DNA of 64,000 nt, from NCBI GenBank assembly GCA_963829835.1, contig CAWHKC010000004.1, positions 1,116,001 through 1,180,000 on the forward strand, read 5' to 3'. The translations under genes were made by a program, and so were the position numbers. Under the pieces are notes generated by a model. That model made no database searches. It saw only the letters and a list, made by a program, of their open reading frames with translations, and was not told the DNA's origin. Shown piece by piece: positions 15,696 to 24,359 of this stretch (position 1 is its first letter; every line of letters starts with the position of its first letter). Origin of the DNA: Berkiella sp963829835 (GTDB lineage Bacteria; Pseudomonadota; Gammaproteobacteria; Berkiellales; Berkiellaceae).

Positions 15696-17165
15696 TTATA
15701 ATCCAAGTGATGGCCACAATGCTTCAATTGTGGCTTTGACTGTGGGTGAGTGTTGGATAGGACGGCCCCATTCTCTATTAGTTTCACCTGGCAATTTAGT
15801 CGTAGCATCTAGCCCCATTTTCCCTCCAAGTCCGGAAACTTTTGAGGCAAAATCTAAATAATCTATGGGTGTATTATCAATGAGTATCGTATCTCTCATC
15901 GGATCCATGCGTGTTGTGATAGCCCAAATAACATCTTGCCAATTTCTAGCATCGATATCATCATCAGTGACAATAATAAACTTGGTATACATAAATTGCC
16001 GCAAAAAAGACCAAATTCCAAACATCACTCGTTTTGCATGCCCTGGATATTCTTTTTTGATAGTGACCACCGCTAAGCGATAAGAGCAGCCTTCGGGTGG
16101 TAAGTAAAAATCAACAATTTCAGGAAATTGTTTTTGTATAAGTGGTACAAAAATTTCATTCAGTGCGGCCCCCAAGATGGCAGGTTCATCAGGTGGACGT
16201 CCTGTATATGTGCTGTGATAAATCGGGTTCTCACGCATAGTCATGCACTCAATCGTCATCACAGGGAAGGTTTCTACTTCATTGTAATAACCAGTGTGAT
16301 CGCCATAAGGCCCTTCAGGCGCTGTTTCACCAGGATAGATAAAGCCTTCTAGGATAATTTCAGCGGTTGCAGGAACTTCCAAAGAATGTATTAAACAAGG
16401 TGCAAGTTGTGATTTATGTCCGCGTAGCAATCCGGCAAAAGCATATTCAGATAAAGAATCAGGAATCGGTGTTACTGCTGCTAAAATGGTAGCGGGATCG
16501 GCTCCCAGTGCCACAGCAATTGGGAAAGGTTTGCCGGGATATTCTTTGCACCATTTTGCATAGTCTAAAGCGCCACCACGATGGGCGAGCCATCGCATGA
16601 TGACTTTGTTTTTGGCAATCACTTGTTGACGATAAATACCTAAATTTTGTCTTCCTGCCTGTGGCCCTTGAGTAATCACCAAACCCCAAGTAATTAAGGG
16701 GGCGACATCTTCAGGCCAACACGTTTGAATCGGCAATTTCCCTAAATCTACATCGTCGCCTTTGAGTTGAATTTGTTGACACAGTGCTTTCCCTTTTGAC
16801 ACGGTATGAGGTGCCATATTCAATATTTGTTTATATAAAGGCAGTTTTTGTAAGGCATCTTTGAAGCCTTTTGGTGGTTCTGGCTCTTTTAAAAAAGCGA
16901 GAAATTGTCCTATCTCACGCAATTCGTTCTGTGATGTTTTACCCATGGCTAAAGCCACTCTTCCTTGCGTGCCAAATAAATTGGTTAAAACAGGAATAGA
17001 GGAATTTAATGGCGATTCAAACAAAAGAGCTGGCCCTTGTTGCTTGAGTACGCGATCAGAAATTTCGGTCATTTCTAGATAGGGCGAGATTGGATGAGCG
17101 ATCCGTTTAAGTTCGCCGATGGTTTCAAGATGATAGAGAAATTCGCGCAGATCAGAATATTTCAT
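15696..17165 (-). CDS. ubiD: 4-hydroxy-3-polyprenylbenzoate decarboxylase
   Basis: UbiD removes the carboxyl group from polyprenyl-hydroxybenzoate in ubiquinone synthesis using prenylated FMN. The 489-residue protein is full length. Recognisable blocks are the N-terminal SDLREFLYHLETIGEL, NLGIYRQQV in the prFMN site, the ETAPEGPYGDHTGYY loop with the active-site Glu, and KFIIVTDDDID with NWQDVIWAITTRMDP near the end. It lies between rho and fre. A perfect GC-rich hairpin ends only 6 bases before its ATG, and no clear Shine-Dalgarno lies in that gap. Confidence 0.96.
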   Translation of the reverse strand: MKYSDLREFLYHLETIGELKRIAHPISPYLEMTEISDRVLKQQGPALLFESPLNSSIPVLTNLFGTQGRVALAMGKTSQNELREIGQFLAFLKEPEPPKGFKDALQKLPLYKQILNMAPHTVSKGKALCQQIQLKGDDVDLGKLPIQTCWPEDVAPLITWGLVITQGPQAGRQNLGIYRQQVIAKNKVIMRWLAHRGGALDYAKWCKEYPGKPFPIAVALGADPATILAAVTPIPDSLSEYAFAGLLRGHKSQLAPCLIHSLEVPATAEIILEGFIYPGETAPEGPYGDHTGYYNEVETFPVMTIECMTMRENPIYHSTYTGRPPDEPAILGAALNEIFVPLIQKQFPEIVDFYLPPEGCSYRLAVVTIKKEYPGHAKRVMFGIWSFLRQFMYTKFIIVTDDDIDARNWQDVIWAITTRMDPMRDTILIDNTPIDYLDFASKVSGLGGKMGLDATTKLPGETNREWGRPIQHSPTVKATIEALWPSLGL

Positions 17166-17171
17166 AAAGGT

Positions 17172-17193
17172 GGCGATCGCTTACGCGATCGCC
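17172..17193 (-). promoter_or_regulatory. Perfect hairpin just upstream of ubiD
   Basis: GGCGATCGC (17172-17180) and GCGATCGCC (17185-17193) form a 9-bp stem with a 4-base loop, between the rho stop and the ubiD start. No T tract follows in the leftward direction, so it is not a standard terminator. It occupies the place where the ubiD ribosome-binding site should be. Confidence 0.6.
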
Positions 17194-17203
17194 TTATGCT
17201 CGC

Positions 17204-18460
17204 TTAACGTTTCATGGCTTCGAAAAACTCTTCATTCGTTGAAGTGCCTTTTAGGCGTTCGATGAGAAATTCAATGGCAGCAAGTTCGTCCATAGGATGG
17301 AGTAATTTACGCAAGATCCACATTTTTTGAAGTTCATCAGGTGAGGTCAATTTTTCTTCACGACGTGTGCCAGAACGATTAATATTGATGGCAGGATATA
17401 CGCGTTTTTCTGCTATGCGGCGATCCAAATGAAGCTCTAAGTTACCTGTTCCTTTGAACTCTTCATAAATGACTTCGTCCATTTTTGAACCAGTATCGAT
17501 AAGAGCTGTTGCGATGATGGTTAAACTCCCACCTTCTTCAACATTACGAGCGGCACCAAAAAAGCGTTTGGGGCGTTGCAATGCAGCTGCGTCGACACCA
17601 CCGGTTAAAACTTTTCCTGAATGCGGGATGGTCGTATTGTATGCACGCGCTAAACGGGTAATAGAATCAAGCAAAATGACGACGTCCATTCTGTGCTCGA
17701 CTAAACGTTTAGCTTTCTCGATGACCATTTCCGATACTTGAACGTGACGATTTGGTGGTTCATCGAAAGTGCTGGCTATTACTTCCCCTTGAACGGAGCG
17801 CTCCATTTCGGTAACTTCTTCAGGACGTTCATCGATTAACAATACAATCAGCCTGCATTCAGGATGATTGGTGGTGATTGAATGCGCAATATTTTGCAGC
17901 ATCATCGTCTTACCTGCTTTCGGAGGTGAAACGATCAAACCACGTTGTCCCTTACCAATAGGGGAAACTAAATCAATGATTCGAGCAGTGATATCTTCGG
18001 TACTGCCGTTACCCACTTCCATTTTGATGCGTGATTCAGCATGCAAGGGAGTTAGGTTTTCAAAGAGCAGCTTATTACGGCCAAGCTCTGGGCTTTCATA
18101 GTTAATTTCGTTAACTTTCAGTAAAGCAAAATAGCGCTCTCCATCTTTGGGAGGTCTAATTTTGCCTGATACGGTATCGCCGGTACGCAACCCAAAACGT
18201 CTAATTTGACTGGGTGAGACATAAATATCGTCTGGTCCAGGCAAATAGGAGGTACGTGAGGAACGTAAAAAGCCAAAGCCATCTTGGAGGAGCTCGAGAA
18301 CCCCATCACCATAAATGTCTTCGCCACTTTTCGCATGCGTTTTCAATATCCCAAAGATGAGATCTTGTTTACGCAAACGAGAAACGTTTTCGACGCCTAA
18401 TTCAAGGGCCATTTCAGAGAGCTCTGCGGCTGGTTTATTTTTTAATTCAGAAAGATTCAT
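17204..18460 (-). CDS. rho: Transcription termination factor Rho
   Basis: Rho is the hexameric RNA helicase that ends transcription at C-rich sites. The 418-residue protein begins MNLSELKNKPAAELSEMALE like E. coli Rho. It then has the RNA-binding cold-shock-like domain with GFGFLRS, the Walker A GLIVSPPKAGKTMMLQ, Walker B VVILLDSITRLARAYN and the Q-loop LTGGVDAAALQRPKRFFGAARN. Length and order are canonical. It follows trxA with a 196-base leader containing a long hairpin, consistent with the autoregulated leader of rho in other gammaproteobacteria. Confidence 0.98.
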   Translation of the reverse strand: MNLSELKNKPAAELSEMALELGVENVSRLRKQDLIFGILKTHAKSGEDIYGDGVLELLQDGFGFLRSSRTSYLPGPDDIYVSPSQIRRFGLRTGDTVSGKIRPPKDGERYFALLKVNEINYESPELGRNKLLFENLTPLHAESRIKMEVGNGSTEDITARIIDLVSPIGKGQRGLIVSPPKAGKTMMLQNIAHSITTNHPECRLIVLLIDERPEEVTEMERSVQGEVIASTFDEPPNRHVQVSEMVIEKAKRLVEHRMDVVILLDSITRLARAYNTTIPHSGKVLTGGVDAAALQRPKRFFGAARNVEEGGSLTIIATALIDTGSKMDEVIYEEFKGTGNLELHLDRRIAEKRVYPAININRSGTRREEKLTSPDELQKMWILRKLLHPMDELAAIEFLIERLKGTSTNEEFFEAMKR

Positions 18461-18588
18461 ATCCGTGCTTATTAATTAACAATGAAGGGGTATTGGTTGT
18501 TTGACCGAAAGGGTAGTCATTAATCCTTGGGGGTTGGCTTAGTGGACATACACTACCCAAGTGAATGTAATCCTACCAAACTTTTTTT

Positions 18589-18634
18589 AATGATGCTAGA
18601 GGAGTTCACTGAACTGTTGGCCTCTAGCATCATT
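18589..18634 (-). promoter_or_regulatory. Long hairpin in the trxA-rho leader
   Basis: AATGATGCTAGAGG (18589-18602) pairs perfectly over 14 bp with 18621-18634. The loop contains a second palindrome, AGTTCACTGAACT (18603-18615). No T tract follows on the minus strand. It could protect the trxA 3' end or control rho readthrough. Confidence 0.6.
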
Positions 18635-18656
18635 TACGGTCATCAATTTCGTTCAA

Positions 18657-18986
18657 TTATAAATGGCTGTCTAGAAAGGCAGTTAACTGCGATTTAGACA
18701 TGGCGCCAACTTTTGTTGATTCAAGCTCGCCATTTTTAAAGAGCATTAAGGTTGGGATCCCTCGTACACCAAATTTTTGCGGAGTGGCAGTATTTTCATC
18801 GATGTTAATTTTTGCCACTTTTAAACGCCCCTCATAGGTCTTAGAAATATCATCTAAGACTGGCGCAATCATTTTACAAGGACCACACCATTCAGCCCAA
18901 AAGTCGAGCAGAACAGGTAAATCGGCATTCATCACTTCTTTCTCAAAAGTGTCATCAGTGATGGCAACAATATTTTTGCTACTCAT
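18657..18986 (-). CDS. trxA: Thioredoxin 1
   Basis: TrxA reduces protein disulfides in the cytoplasm using thioredoxin reductase and NADPH. The 109-residue protein has the active site WCGPC (Cys34, Cys37) in LLDFWAEWCGPCKMIAPVLD, the conserved cis-proline in RGIPTLMLF, and FLDSHL at the end. Length is canonical. It stands upstream of rho as in E. coli. Confidence 0.97.
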   Translation of the reverse strand: MSSKNIVAITDDTFEKEVMNADLPVLLDFWAEWCGPCKMIAPVLDDISKTYEGRLKVAKINIDENTATPQKFGVRGIPTLMLFKNGELESTKVGAMSKSQLTAFLDSHL

Positions 18987-19123
18987 GGTTTCTACATTCC
19001 TCTATTGAAGACAGGTGACAGGCAAGCTCGTATAAAGTTAAAAAGGTGCGTAATGGAAAGGGTGAGGTTGCCCATAAACGGATGTTCCTATGCTAGCAAG
19101 GGAATCGATGAATGTCATGATAG

Positions 19124-19163
19124 GGAATAAAAATAAGTATACTATATAACTTATTTTTATTCC
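19124..19163. repeat. 40-bp perfect A/T palindrome
   Basis: GGAATAAAAATAAGT (19124-19138) and its exact complement (19149-19163) flank a 10-base loop. It lies between the small membrane-protein gene and trxA, both leftward. It could act as an A/T-type terminator for the former or as a binding site in the trxA promoter region. Confidence 0.6.
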
Positions 19164-19187
19164 AGCTCTAAGAGTGTGGGTATGCTA

Positions 19188-19514
19188 TTACCCAAGGTGA
19201 GGAGGAGGAGCAGCGGCAGGAGCAGCAGCAAGACCCATCACTTTATTTGCAATGAATTTACCAGTTTTAACGGTTAAATACATCGTTACTATTGGCGCAC
19301 TAATAACCACGAAAGTCCCTATAGCTTGAGGAACTGTTGGTCGATCTAAATAACAATCTAATGCTGTTAATGCTAAGGCGCTTGCACCCAAAACTTTTTT
19401 AGGGTTGTTGTATATTTTTTTGGTTGTACTTACCAAACCATTTTTTAAGGCACCCAATAAAGAACCGATCTTTTGTTTGGCGCCTTGGATGAAATTATTT
19501 ATAAATGCAGGCAT
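19188..19514 (-). CDS. Small membrane-associated protein with Ala/Pro tail, unknown
   Basis: I do not recognise this protein of about 108 residues. It has a basic amphipathic N-terminal part (KQKIGSLLGALKNGLVSTTKK). Two hydrophobic stretches follow, around ALALTALDCYLD and IGTFVVISAPIVTMYLTV. It ends AAAPAAAPPPHLG. ATG 19514 has a GAGAG about 8 bases upstream; ATGs at 19559/19556 are possible but lack a visible ribosome site. The Ala/Pro tail resembles segments in the orphan proteins at 8863-10149 and 22414-23676. No function is proposed. Confidence 0.6.
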   Translation of the reverse strand: MPAFINNFIQGAKQKIGSLLGALKNGLVSTTKKIYNNPKKVLGASALALTALDCYLDRPTVPQAIGTFVVISAPIVTMYLTVKTGKFIANKVMGLAAAPAAAPPPHLG

Positions 19515-19653
19515 AAAATCACTCTCTGTATAACGATTGTCTAATAGACTCGTCATCATATAGACTTGAGTAACTAACTCTACTTTTTTAAGACCAATAG
19601 TATGCTTTGCCAGATAAAATTGTAAAAGGTGCTAAAGTGAGACATTGCACGTT

Positions 19654-20670
19654 TTATTGATTCAAATCTTTAGCCAATTCTTTAGTAAAATAATTAATGA
19701 TAATATCAGCGCCAGCGCGTTTAATTCCCGTTAATATTTCTAGCGCCACTTTTTTTCCATCAATCCAGCCCCTCTCTGCAGCCGCTTTAATCATGGAATA
19801 TTCACCACTGACATGATAAGCACATAAAGGAATATGGGGATATTTTTGTTTGACACGACATATCACATCTAAATAGGCTGCGGCTGGCTTCACCATCAGC
19901 ATATCAGCGCCCTCAAGCACATCTTGCTCTACCTCTCGTAAGGCTTCGTTACCATTGGCAGGATCTATTTGATAAGTTTTTCTGTCTCCAAACTTCGGTG
20001 CACCCTCTGCTGCTTGTCGGAAAGGGCCGTATAGTGAAGAAGCATACTTGATGGAATAACTTAAAACGGGTATTTGATAAAAGCCGGCGCTATCTAATCC
20101 ACTACGTACAGCAAGTACTTGCCCATCGATGCTGCCGCTGGGGGCGATGATATCAGCACCCGCTTGCGCAAAACTAATGGCTTGTTTTGCTATAATTTCC
20201 AGGGTTTTATCATTATGGACATCTTTTGTGCCGCGGTAGTCCTCAACGATTCCGCAATGTCCATGATCGGTATATTCACAGCAACAAACATCCGTAATCA
20301 CTAACATCTCAGGAGCGACATCTTTCACAATGCGTGTTGCTTGCTGAATAATGCCATTGGCATCATAAGAATCAGAAGCAATGGCATCTTTATGTTCTGG
20401 AATACCAAATAAAAGGATAGATTGAACCCCTAAAGCCTTTAACTCTCTAATTTCTTCAGGCAGATTATCAGGGCTGAGTTGAAACATTCCTGGCATTGAG
20501 CTGATGGGATCTTTTCTATCTTTGCCATATTTTACAAACAAAGGCATCACCAGATCATTCAAGTTTAATTCGGTTTCACGGATAAGATTGCGCAGCTGCG
20601 GATTGCTCCGAAGTCTTCTCAAACGAACATGGGGAAAATGGCCAGATGATTTGAATTGGTCTTGAGACAT
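19654..20670 (-). CDS. hemB: Delta-aminolevulinic acid dehydratase
   Basis: HemB condenses two aminolevulinates to porphobilinogen, the substrate of HemC. The 338-residue protein has the cysteine cluster DVCCCEYTDHGHCG typical of the zinc-dependent form. The two active-site lysines are in SYSIKYASSLYGPFR and LMVKPAAAYLD. It is a single-gene unit about 11 kb from hemC. Confidence 0.97.
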   Translation of the reverse strand: MSQDQFKSSGHFPHVRLRRLRSNPQLRNLIRETELNLNDLVMPLFVKYGKDRKDPISSMPGMFQLSPDNLPEEIRELKALGVQSILLFGIPEHKDAIASDSYDANGIIQQATRIVKDVAPEMLVITDVCCCEYTDHGHCGIVEDYRGTKDVHNDKTLEIIAKQAISFAQAGADIIAPSGSIDGQVLAVRSGLDSAGFYQIPVLSYSIKYASSLYGPFRQAAEGAPKFGDRKTYQIDPANGNEALREVEQDVLEGADMLMVKPAAAYLDVICRVKQKYPHIPLCAYHVSGEYSMIKAAAERGWIDGKKVALEILTGIKRAGADIIINYFTKELAKDLNQ

Positions 20671-20768
20671 TGTATTACCCTACCCATAAAACAACTAAAC
20701 GTTGTAAAGGTACCTGATGTTACAAAAAAAGGCCATCAAATCAAGGTTTAGATTTTTGTGTTGGGTAG

Positions 20769-21266
20769 CTAATATGTATTTTTGCTATTTAATTTGTGTG
20801 TTGACGGTCCCCAGGATAAGCCTAAGTTTTCAAGTACGCGCGTTTCCATTTGTTGTTGAAGTAATGGCTCTATCAAGGCATCAAGAGCATCATTATCTTG
20901 GCGATAAAAGGCGAGAATATCGAGTCTGATTTGAGCACTACTATGATTCTCAAGCGCGTGTTCTAAGTATTCACGAAGTATTTTTTTAGAAGGTAAGTTT
21001 GCATATTGGCGATATATTTGGGCAATTAAAGCTTGTTTGGATTCATTTTCTTTTTGATACCAAGATTCATGTTCATGATAAATAAGATGAAGGCAAGTTA
21101 TGCTGGCAAGTAACCCCATCGCTGTTGCGCCAATTTCCATTGCAAGAGGTAATGAGATTAACTTTAATATAATACAACTAAAAGTAATGACACTGATAAT
21201 AATAGCACCATAACAAGCTGTTTTTGCTGTTGCATTTTGAGATTGATTGAATAAATTGCTAATCAT
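20769..21266 (-). CDS. Small two-helix membrane protein, unknown
   Basis: The protein has about 165 residues and is not recognised. Two adjacent membrane helices lie near residues 15-60 (GAIIISVITFSCIILKLISL and IGATAMGLLASITCLHLIYH). A cytoplasmic-looking helical tail of about 100 charged residues follows. The frame is open to 21383, but ATG 21266 (MISNLFNQ) follows AAAGGTG at good spacing and is preferred. It is divergent from the hydroxylase gene at 21401. Confidence 0.6.
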   Translation of the reverse strand: MISNLFNQSQNATAKTACYGAIIISVITFSCIILKLISLPLAMEIGATAMGLLASITCLHLIYHEHESWYQKENESKQALIAQIYRQYANLPSKKILREYLEHALENHSSAQIRLDILAFYRQDNDALDALIEPLLQQQMETRVLENLGLSWGPSTHKLNSKNTY

Positions 21267-21400
21267 TACGTCACCTTTTCTTTGAGTCTTCATAGTGTAG
21301 AACAAGGATAGAAAAGTGCATCGAGTAGCAGATAAATTTGTGCAGATACCATATACTGGAATTATATCTTTATCAGTGAACATGGATTGGTGTTATCAGT

Positions 21401-22258
21401 ATGGAAGAATGGTTAATCGCATATCAGGCATGGTGTCGAATAGGATTGTTTATTTTAGCTTTTAGTCTGCTAAGTATATGGGAAACAGCGAGTACCTGGC
21501 GTGTATGGATAGTGCCAAGACGAACTCGTTTAATACGTCACTTCTCGTTAACATTAATATCTAAATTAGCTATTCGTGTGGTTTTTCCCGTCTTTGCTAT
21601 GACCTTTGCCGTGGCGGTGCAGCACAAAGGGTTAGGAATATTAAGCAAAACACATATGCCTTATCTTGTTTATGTGGTAGTCGGTGTTATTGGCTTAGAT
21701 TTGATTTACTACATGCAACATCGCTTGATGCATAAATACAAATGGCTGTGGCGTATTCATCGCGTTCACCACATGGATAGGCAGTTAGATGTCAGCACTG
21801 GGATTCGATTTCATCCAATTGAAGAATTAATCACCATGGGGGTGAAGCTATTAGGAATAGCCTTTTTTGGCGTCTTACCCTTAAGTGTTTTTATTTATGA
21901 AGTCTTATTAAATCTTGCTGTCATGTTTGCCCATGTGAATGTACGTTTTCACTATAAAGTTGATAATGCTTTACGCTACCTTATTATTTCACCTGGCATG
22001 CATCGCATTCATCATTCTGATTATCCTCCTGAAACCAACAGTAATTATGGATTTATCTTTAGTTGGTGGGACAGGCTATTGGGATCTTACACGTATATTC
22101 CGATAACCGGAGAGAGAAAAATGGTGTTTGGATTGGAAGAATATAAAGATCCTAAATATCAGACACTAGAGAATATGTTGCTGCTGCCTTTTAATCCTAA
22201 ATTTTTGAGATTGAGACATCCTAAGAAGATAAAGCTCAAGATGGGGATGCAAGAATAA
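21401..22258 (+). CDS. Fatty acid hydroxylase / sterol desaturase family protein
   Basis: The 285-residue integral membrane protein has the di-iron histidine clusters of the family in order: QHRLMHKYKWLWRIHRVHHMD (about 106-126), a single His in FHPIEE, HVNVRFH, and MHRIHHSDYPPETNSNYG (about 204-221). About four or five hydrophobic segments surround them. Members insert oxygen into lipid C-H bonds. The GFIFSWWDRLLGSY block after the last cluster is typical of bacterial members. Substrate is unknown. It appears to be transcribed alone. Confidence 0.88.
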   Translation: MEEWLIAYQAWCRIGLFILAFSLLSIWETASTWRVWIVPRRTRLIRHFSLTLISKLAIRVVFPVFAMTFAVAVQHKGLGILSKTHMPYLVYVVVGVIGLDLIYYMQHRLMHKYKWLWRIHRVHHMDRQLDVSTGIRFHPIEELITMGVKLLGIAFFGVLPLSVFIYEVLLNLAVMFAHVNVRFHYKVDNALRYLIISPGMHRIHHSDYPPETNSNYGFIFSWWDRLLGSYTYIPITGERKMVFGLEEYKDPKYQTLENMLLLPFNPKFLRLRHPKKIKLKMGMQE

Positions 22259-22413
22259 TCCTCTGCGCTGCCCCTTTTGTCGACTTAAAGCCCTTTAATC
22301 GCCTCATTTGAACAGCTTATCTAGTAATAACCTCATTGTGTTGAATGAGGCATCAAGACTCGATACAGTGACCAAAATTTCACTAACTAACTAAATAGTT
22401 TAAGGCAGTTGTT

Positions 22414-23676
22414 ATGGGTCAGTATTACGTAATTGCATATAATGCAGAACAAAATGCAGCAGCGAATGCTGCGGAAACAGTATGGAGCGTTGCTGAGGCA
22501 TTTACGCATTATTTTGTTATACCTTATGGTTATCAAACGATGAAGATGACCTATCAAGGACTGAAGTGGTTAGTAGGTGGCTGTGCCGCAGCGCCTGCAC
22601 CCGTTGCACCACCTCCTGCACCTGTGCAACAACCTGGATGGTTCAGATGGGCATGGAATGGCATAACATCGGTTCCAAGAGCAGCTGCATCAGTTGCAAA
22701 AATAGCGTGGAAACTTGGTTATCCGCAAGTGATATCACACAGTCTTAATCAATTGTGGTTAAAAGAAAAATTTTGGGATAAATTCAGACCCTTGGCAGTC
22801 GCTTTTTGGCGAGCTCCGATGGAAAAGTTTTTGCCGCAATTTTACCAAATTTGGGATAAAGGCGATATTAATTTATCTGGCAGAGAATTTGTTCCTGGCG
22901 GCCCCGGCACTTGGTTAAGCTGGGCTGCCTATCCGCTGATAAAAATAAAAGTGGTAGGTGAACAATTATTTTTCGGTCAGACTATCGTAAGCGTTAATGA
23001 ACAATTTGCGTATCAATTAGGTGAGAGTTTTGCTGATACTGCAGAAGCATTATTGACGACTGCCAGCGATACCTTAAAAGGGACAAGACATATTGGGCCT
23101 TGTATGATGAATGGTTTGAATGCGACTGGACAGTGTCTTTCAGATGCAGGTGCTTATTATAGTGATCGTTTCAGCTTTTTGAATACGGTCAGCAAACCAT
23201 TGCAAGAAGCTGGAAAATTATGGGCAAAAGAAGGATGGAACTTTTTGAATGCTTATTCAGGTCAAGCATTCAATATTGTGAATTTAGGTCTTTGGGGCAC
23301 TGCAAAGTTTGTTGAAAACCAAACACATATACCAGCGCACTTAGTATATTACGCTGAAGTGGCAGGCCTTGTTTATGTCGGTTACAAGAGCGTTGGAGCT
23401 GCTAAACGCCTTGCTGGACATCTTATCTATGCTCATCTTCTTCCAGCTGGCGTTAATGTGCAACAACGATTATTTAATCTATGGCCAGGCTATCAACAAC
23501 CTCAGGCTTTACCAGGACCTGCTCTACCACCGCAGCCGCAACCTCAGCCGCAGGTTTTAGCTGCGCCGGGTGTTGTGGTGCATAATCATAATATTCAGAA
23601 TAATGGTGCTCAAGCGCCTGCTGCACAGCTACCACAACAACAATTAGCGGTAAATCCAAATCCTTTGAGAATGTAA
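22414..23676 (+). CDS. Orphan Ala/Pro-rich 420-residue protein, unknown
   Basis: I do not recognise this protein. It starts MGQYYVIAYNAEQNAAANAAE. A Cys-Ala-Ala-Ala-Pro linker (GCAAAPAPVAPPPAPVQQPG, about 55-75) precedes a Trp/Tyr/Ala-rich middle with weak amphipathic or membrane-affine segments. The C-terminal 70 residues are Pro/Gln-rich with alternating PQPQPQPQ. No signal peptide or enzyme motif is visible. A transcription terminator follows. Such composition, with no recognisable relatives and monocistronic placement between conserved genes, is typical of lineage-specific secreted proteins, but this is inference. Confidence 0.65.
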   Translation: MGQYYVIAYNAEQNAAANAAETVWSVAEAFTHYFVIPYGYQTMKMTYQGLKWLVGGCAAAPAPVAPPPAPVQQPGWFRWAWNGITSVPRAAASVAKIAWKLGYPQVISHSLNQLWLKEKFWDKFRPLAVAFWRAPMEKFLPQFYQIWDKGDINLSGREFVPGGPGTWLSWAAYPLIKIKVVGEQLFFGQTIVSVNEQFAYQLGESFADTAEALLTTASDTLKGTRHIGPCMMNGLNATGQCLSDAGAYYSDRFSFLNTVSKPLQEAGKLWAKEGWNFLNAYSGQAFNIVNLGLWGTAKFVENQTHIPAHLVYYAEVAGLVYVGYKSVGAAKRLAGHLIYAHLLPAGVNVQQRLFNLWPGYQQPQALPGPALPPQPQPQPQVLAAPGVVVHNHNIQNNGAQAPAAQLPQQQLAVNPNPLRM

Positions 23677-23681
23677 TAGGA

Positions 23682-23704
23682 CAGCTGTGCATATCGCACA
23701 GCTG
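23682..23704. terminator. Hairpin between convergent genes
   Basis: CAGCTGTGC (23682-23690), loop ATATC and GCACAGCTG (23696-23704) form a perfect 9-bp stem. It lies in the 42-base gap between a rightward and a leftward gene, so it may serve both, although no long T tract follows. Confidence 0.6.
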
Positions 23705-23718
23705 CTATTCAATCAAGA

Positions 23719-24060
23719 TTATTTTGAATGATGATTAAGAAAGGCGTTAACAGCGCTATCTAAAGCCTGTTTGAATTGCGCATTAATTTGCAGTTTTCCA
23801 TCGGTATCAAATGAAAAAGCGGTATCTAGATTTTCTCCAAAAGGGATATGCTTCATACCAAGGGTATTCACCCGTTCAGAAATTTTTTCCAAGATAGTCG
23901 CTTCTTTGGTGGGATAGGGTGCCAGCAACGTTAAATTTTGATATTCCTCTTGGGTGGCTAAAAGCTCAGTTAAACGATAGAAGTTGGGATAGCCCAATTC
24001 GTTTTGAAAAAACAGTTCAAAGCATTGATCGTAGGGAGCCTCAACGATGAAATAGGTCAC
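23719..24060 (-). CDS. Hypothetical 113-residue protein
   Basis: This small soluble protein has no family I recognise. It starts with GTG at 24060-24058, supported by an AAGGAGG-type ribosome site just upstream. The sequence is mixed alpha/beta (MTYFIVEAPYDQCFELFFQNE), and a C-terminal helix ends NAFLNHHSK. It is convergent with the orphan at 22414 and faces away from rpoH. The strong ribosome site argues it is a real gene. Confidence 0.65.
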   Translation of the reverse strand: MTYFIVEAPYDQCFELFFQNELGYPNFYRLTELLATQEEYQNLTLLAPYPTKEATILEKISERVNTLGMKHIPFGENLDTAFSFDTDGKLQINAQFKQALDSAVNAFLNHHSK

Positions 24061-24303
24061 GATCCCCCCTCCTTAGATTTTAATCATTATTACAAAAAGT
24101 ATAAGCAACAAAAAGAAAGTTTGCTTAATAAGTATTAAGTGATAAAGGCCATAGCCCACAAGATGGTTGGGATAGGGGTAGAATTCGTTTTAACGTAAGA
24201 TAACTAAAAGAAGGATCAGATTTTATGAAGAATTACACGGATTATTAAGCGACAAGGTGGCTTATAATTTTATAACACATTGATTATTATAGATTTAATG
24301 ATG

Positions 24304-24328
24304 TAGCACTCTTGCTTTGGGAGTGCTA
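24304..24328 (+). promoter_or_regulatory. CIRCE-like operator (HrcA site) ahead of rpoH
   Basis: TAGCACTC (24304-24311), a 9-base spacer and GAGTGCTA (24321-24328) match the inner eight bases of each arm of the CIRCE consensus TTAGCACTC-N9-GAGTGCTAA, with exact spacing. It lies 31 bases before the rpoH start, in the likely 5' untranslated leader, with AT-rich promoter-like sequence just upstream. This suggests HrcA repression of rpoH. Confidence 0.8.
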
Positions 24329-24359
24329 GACTATAAGATTAGTGGAGGGAGAATTTCAT

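Noticed and set aside
17172..17193. GCGATCGC octamers as a cyanobacterial HIP1 signature
   Set aside because: Two copies form one hairpin; there is no genome-like abundance of the octamer elsewhere in the window.
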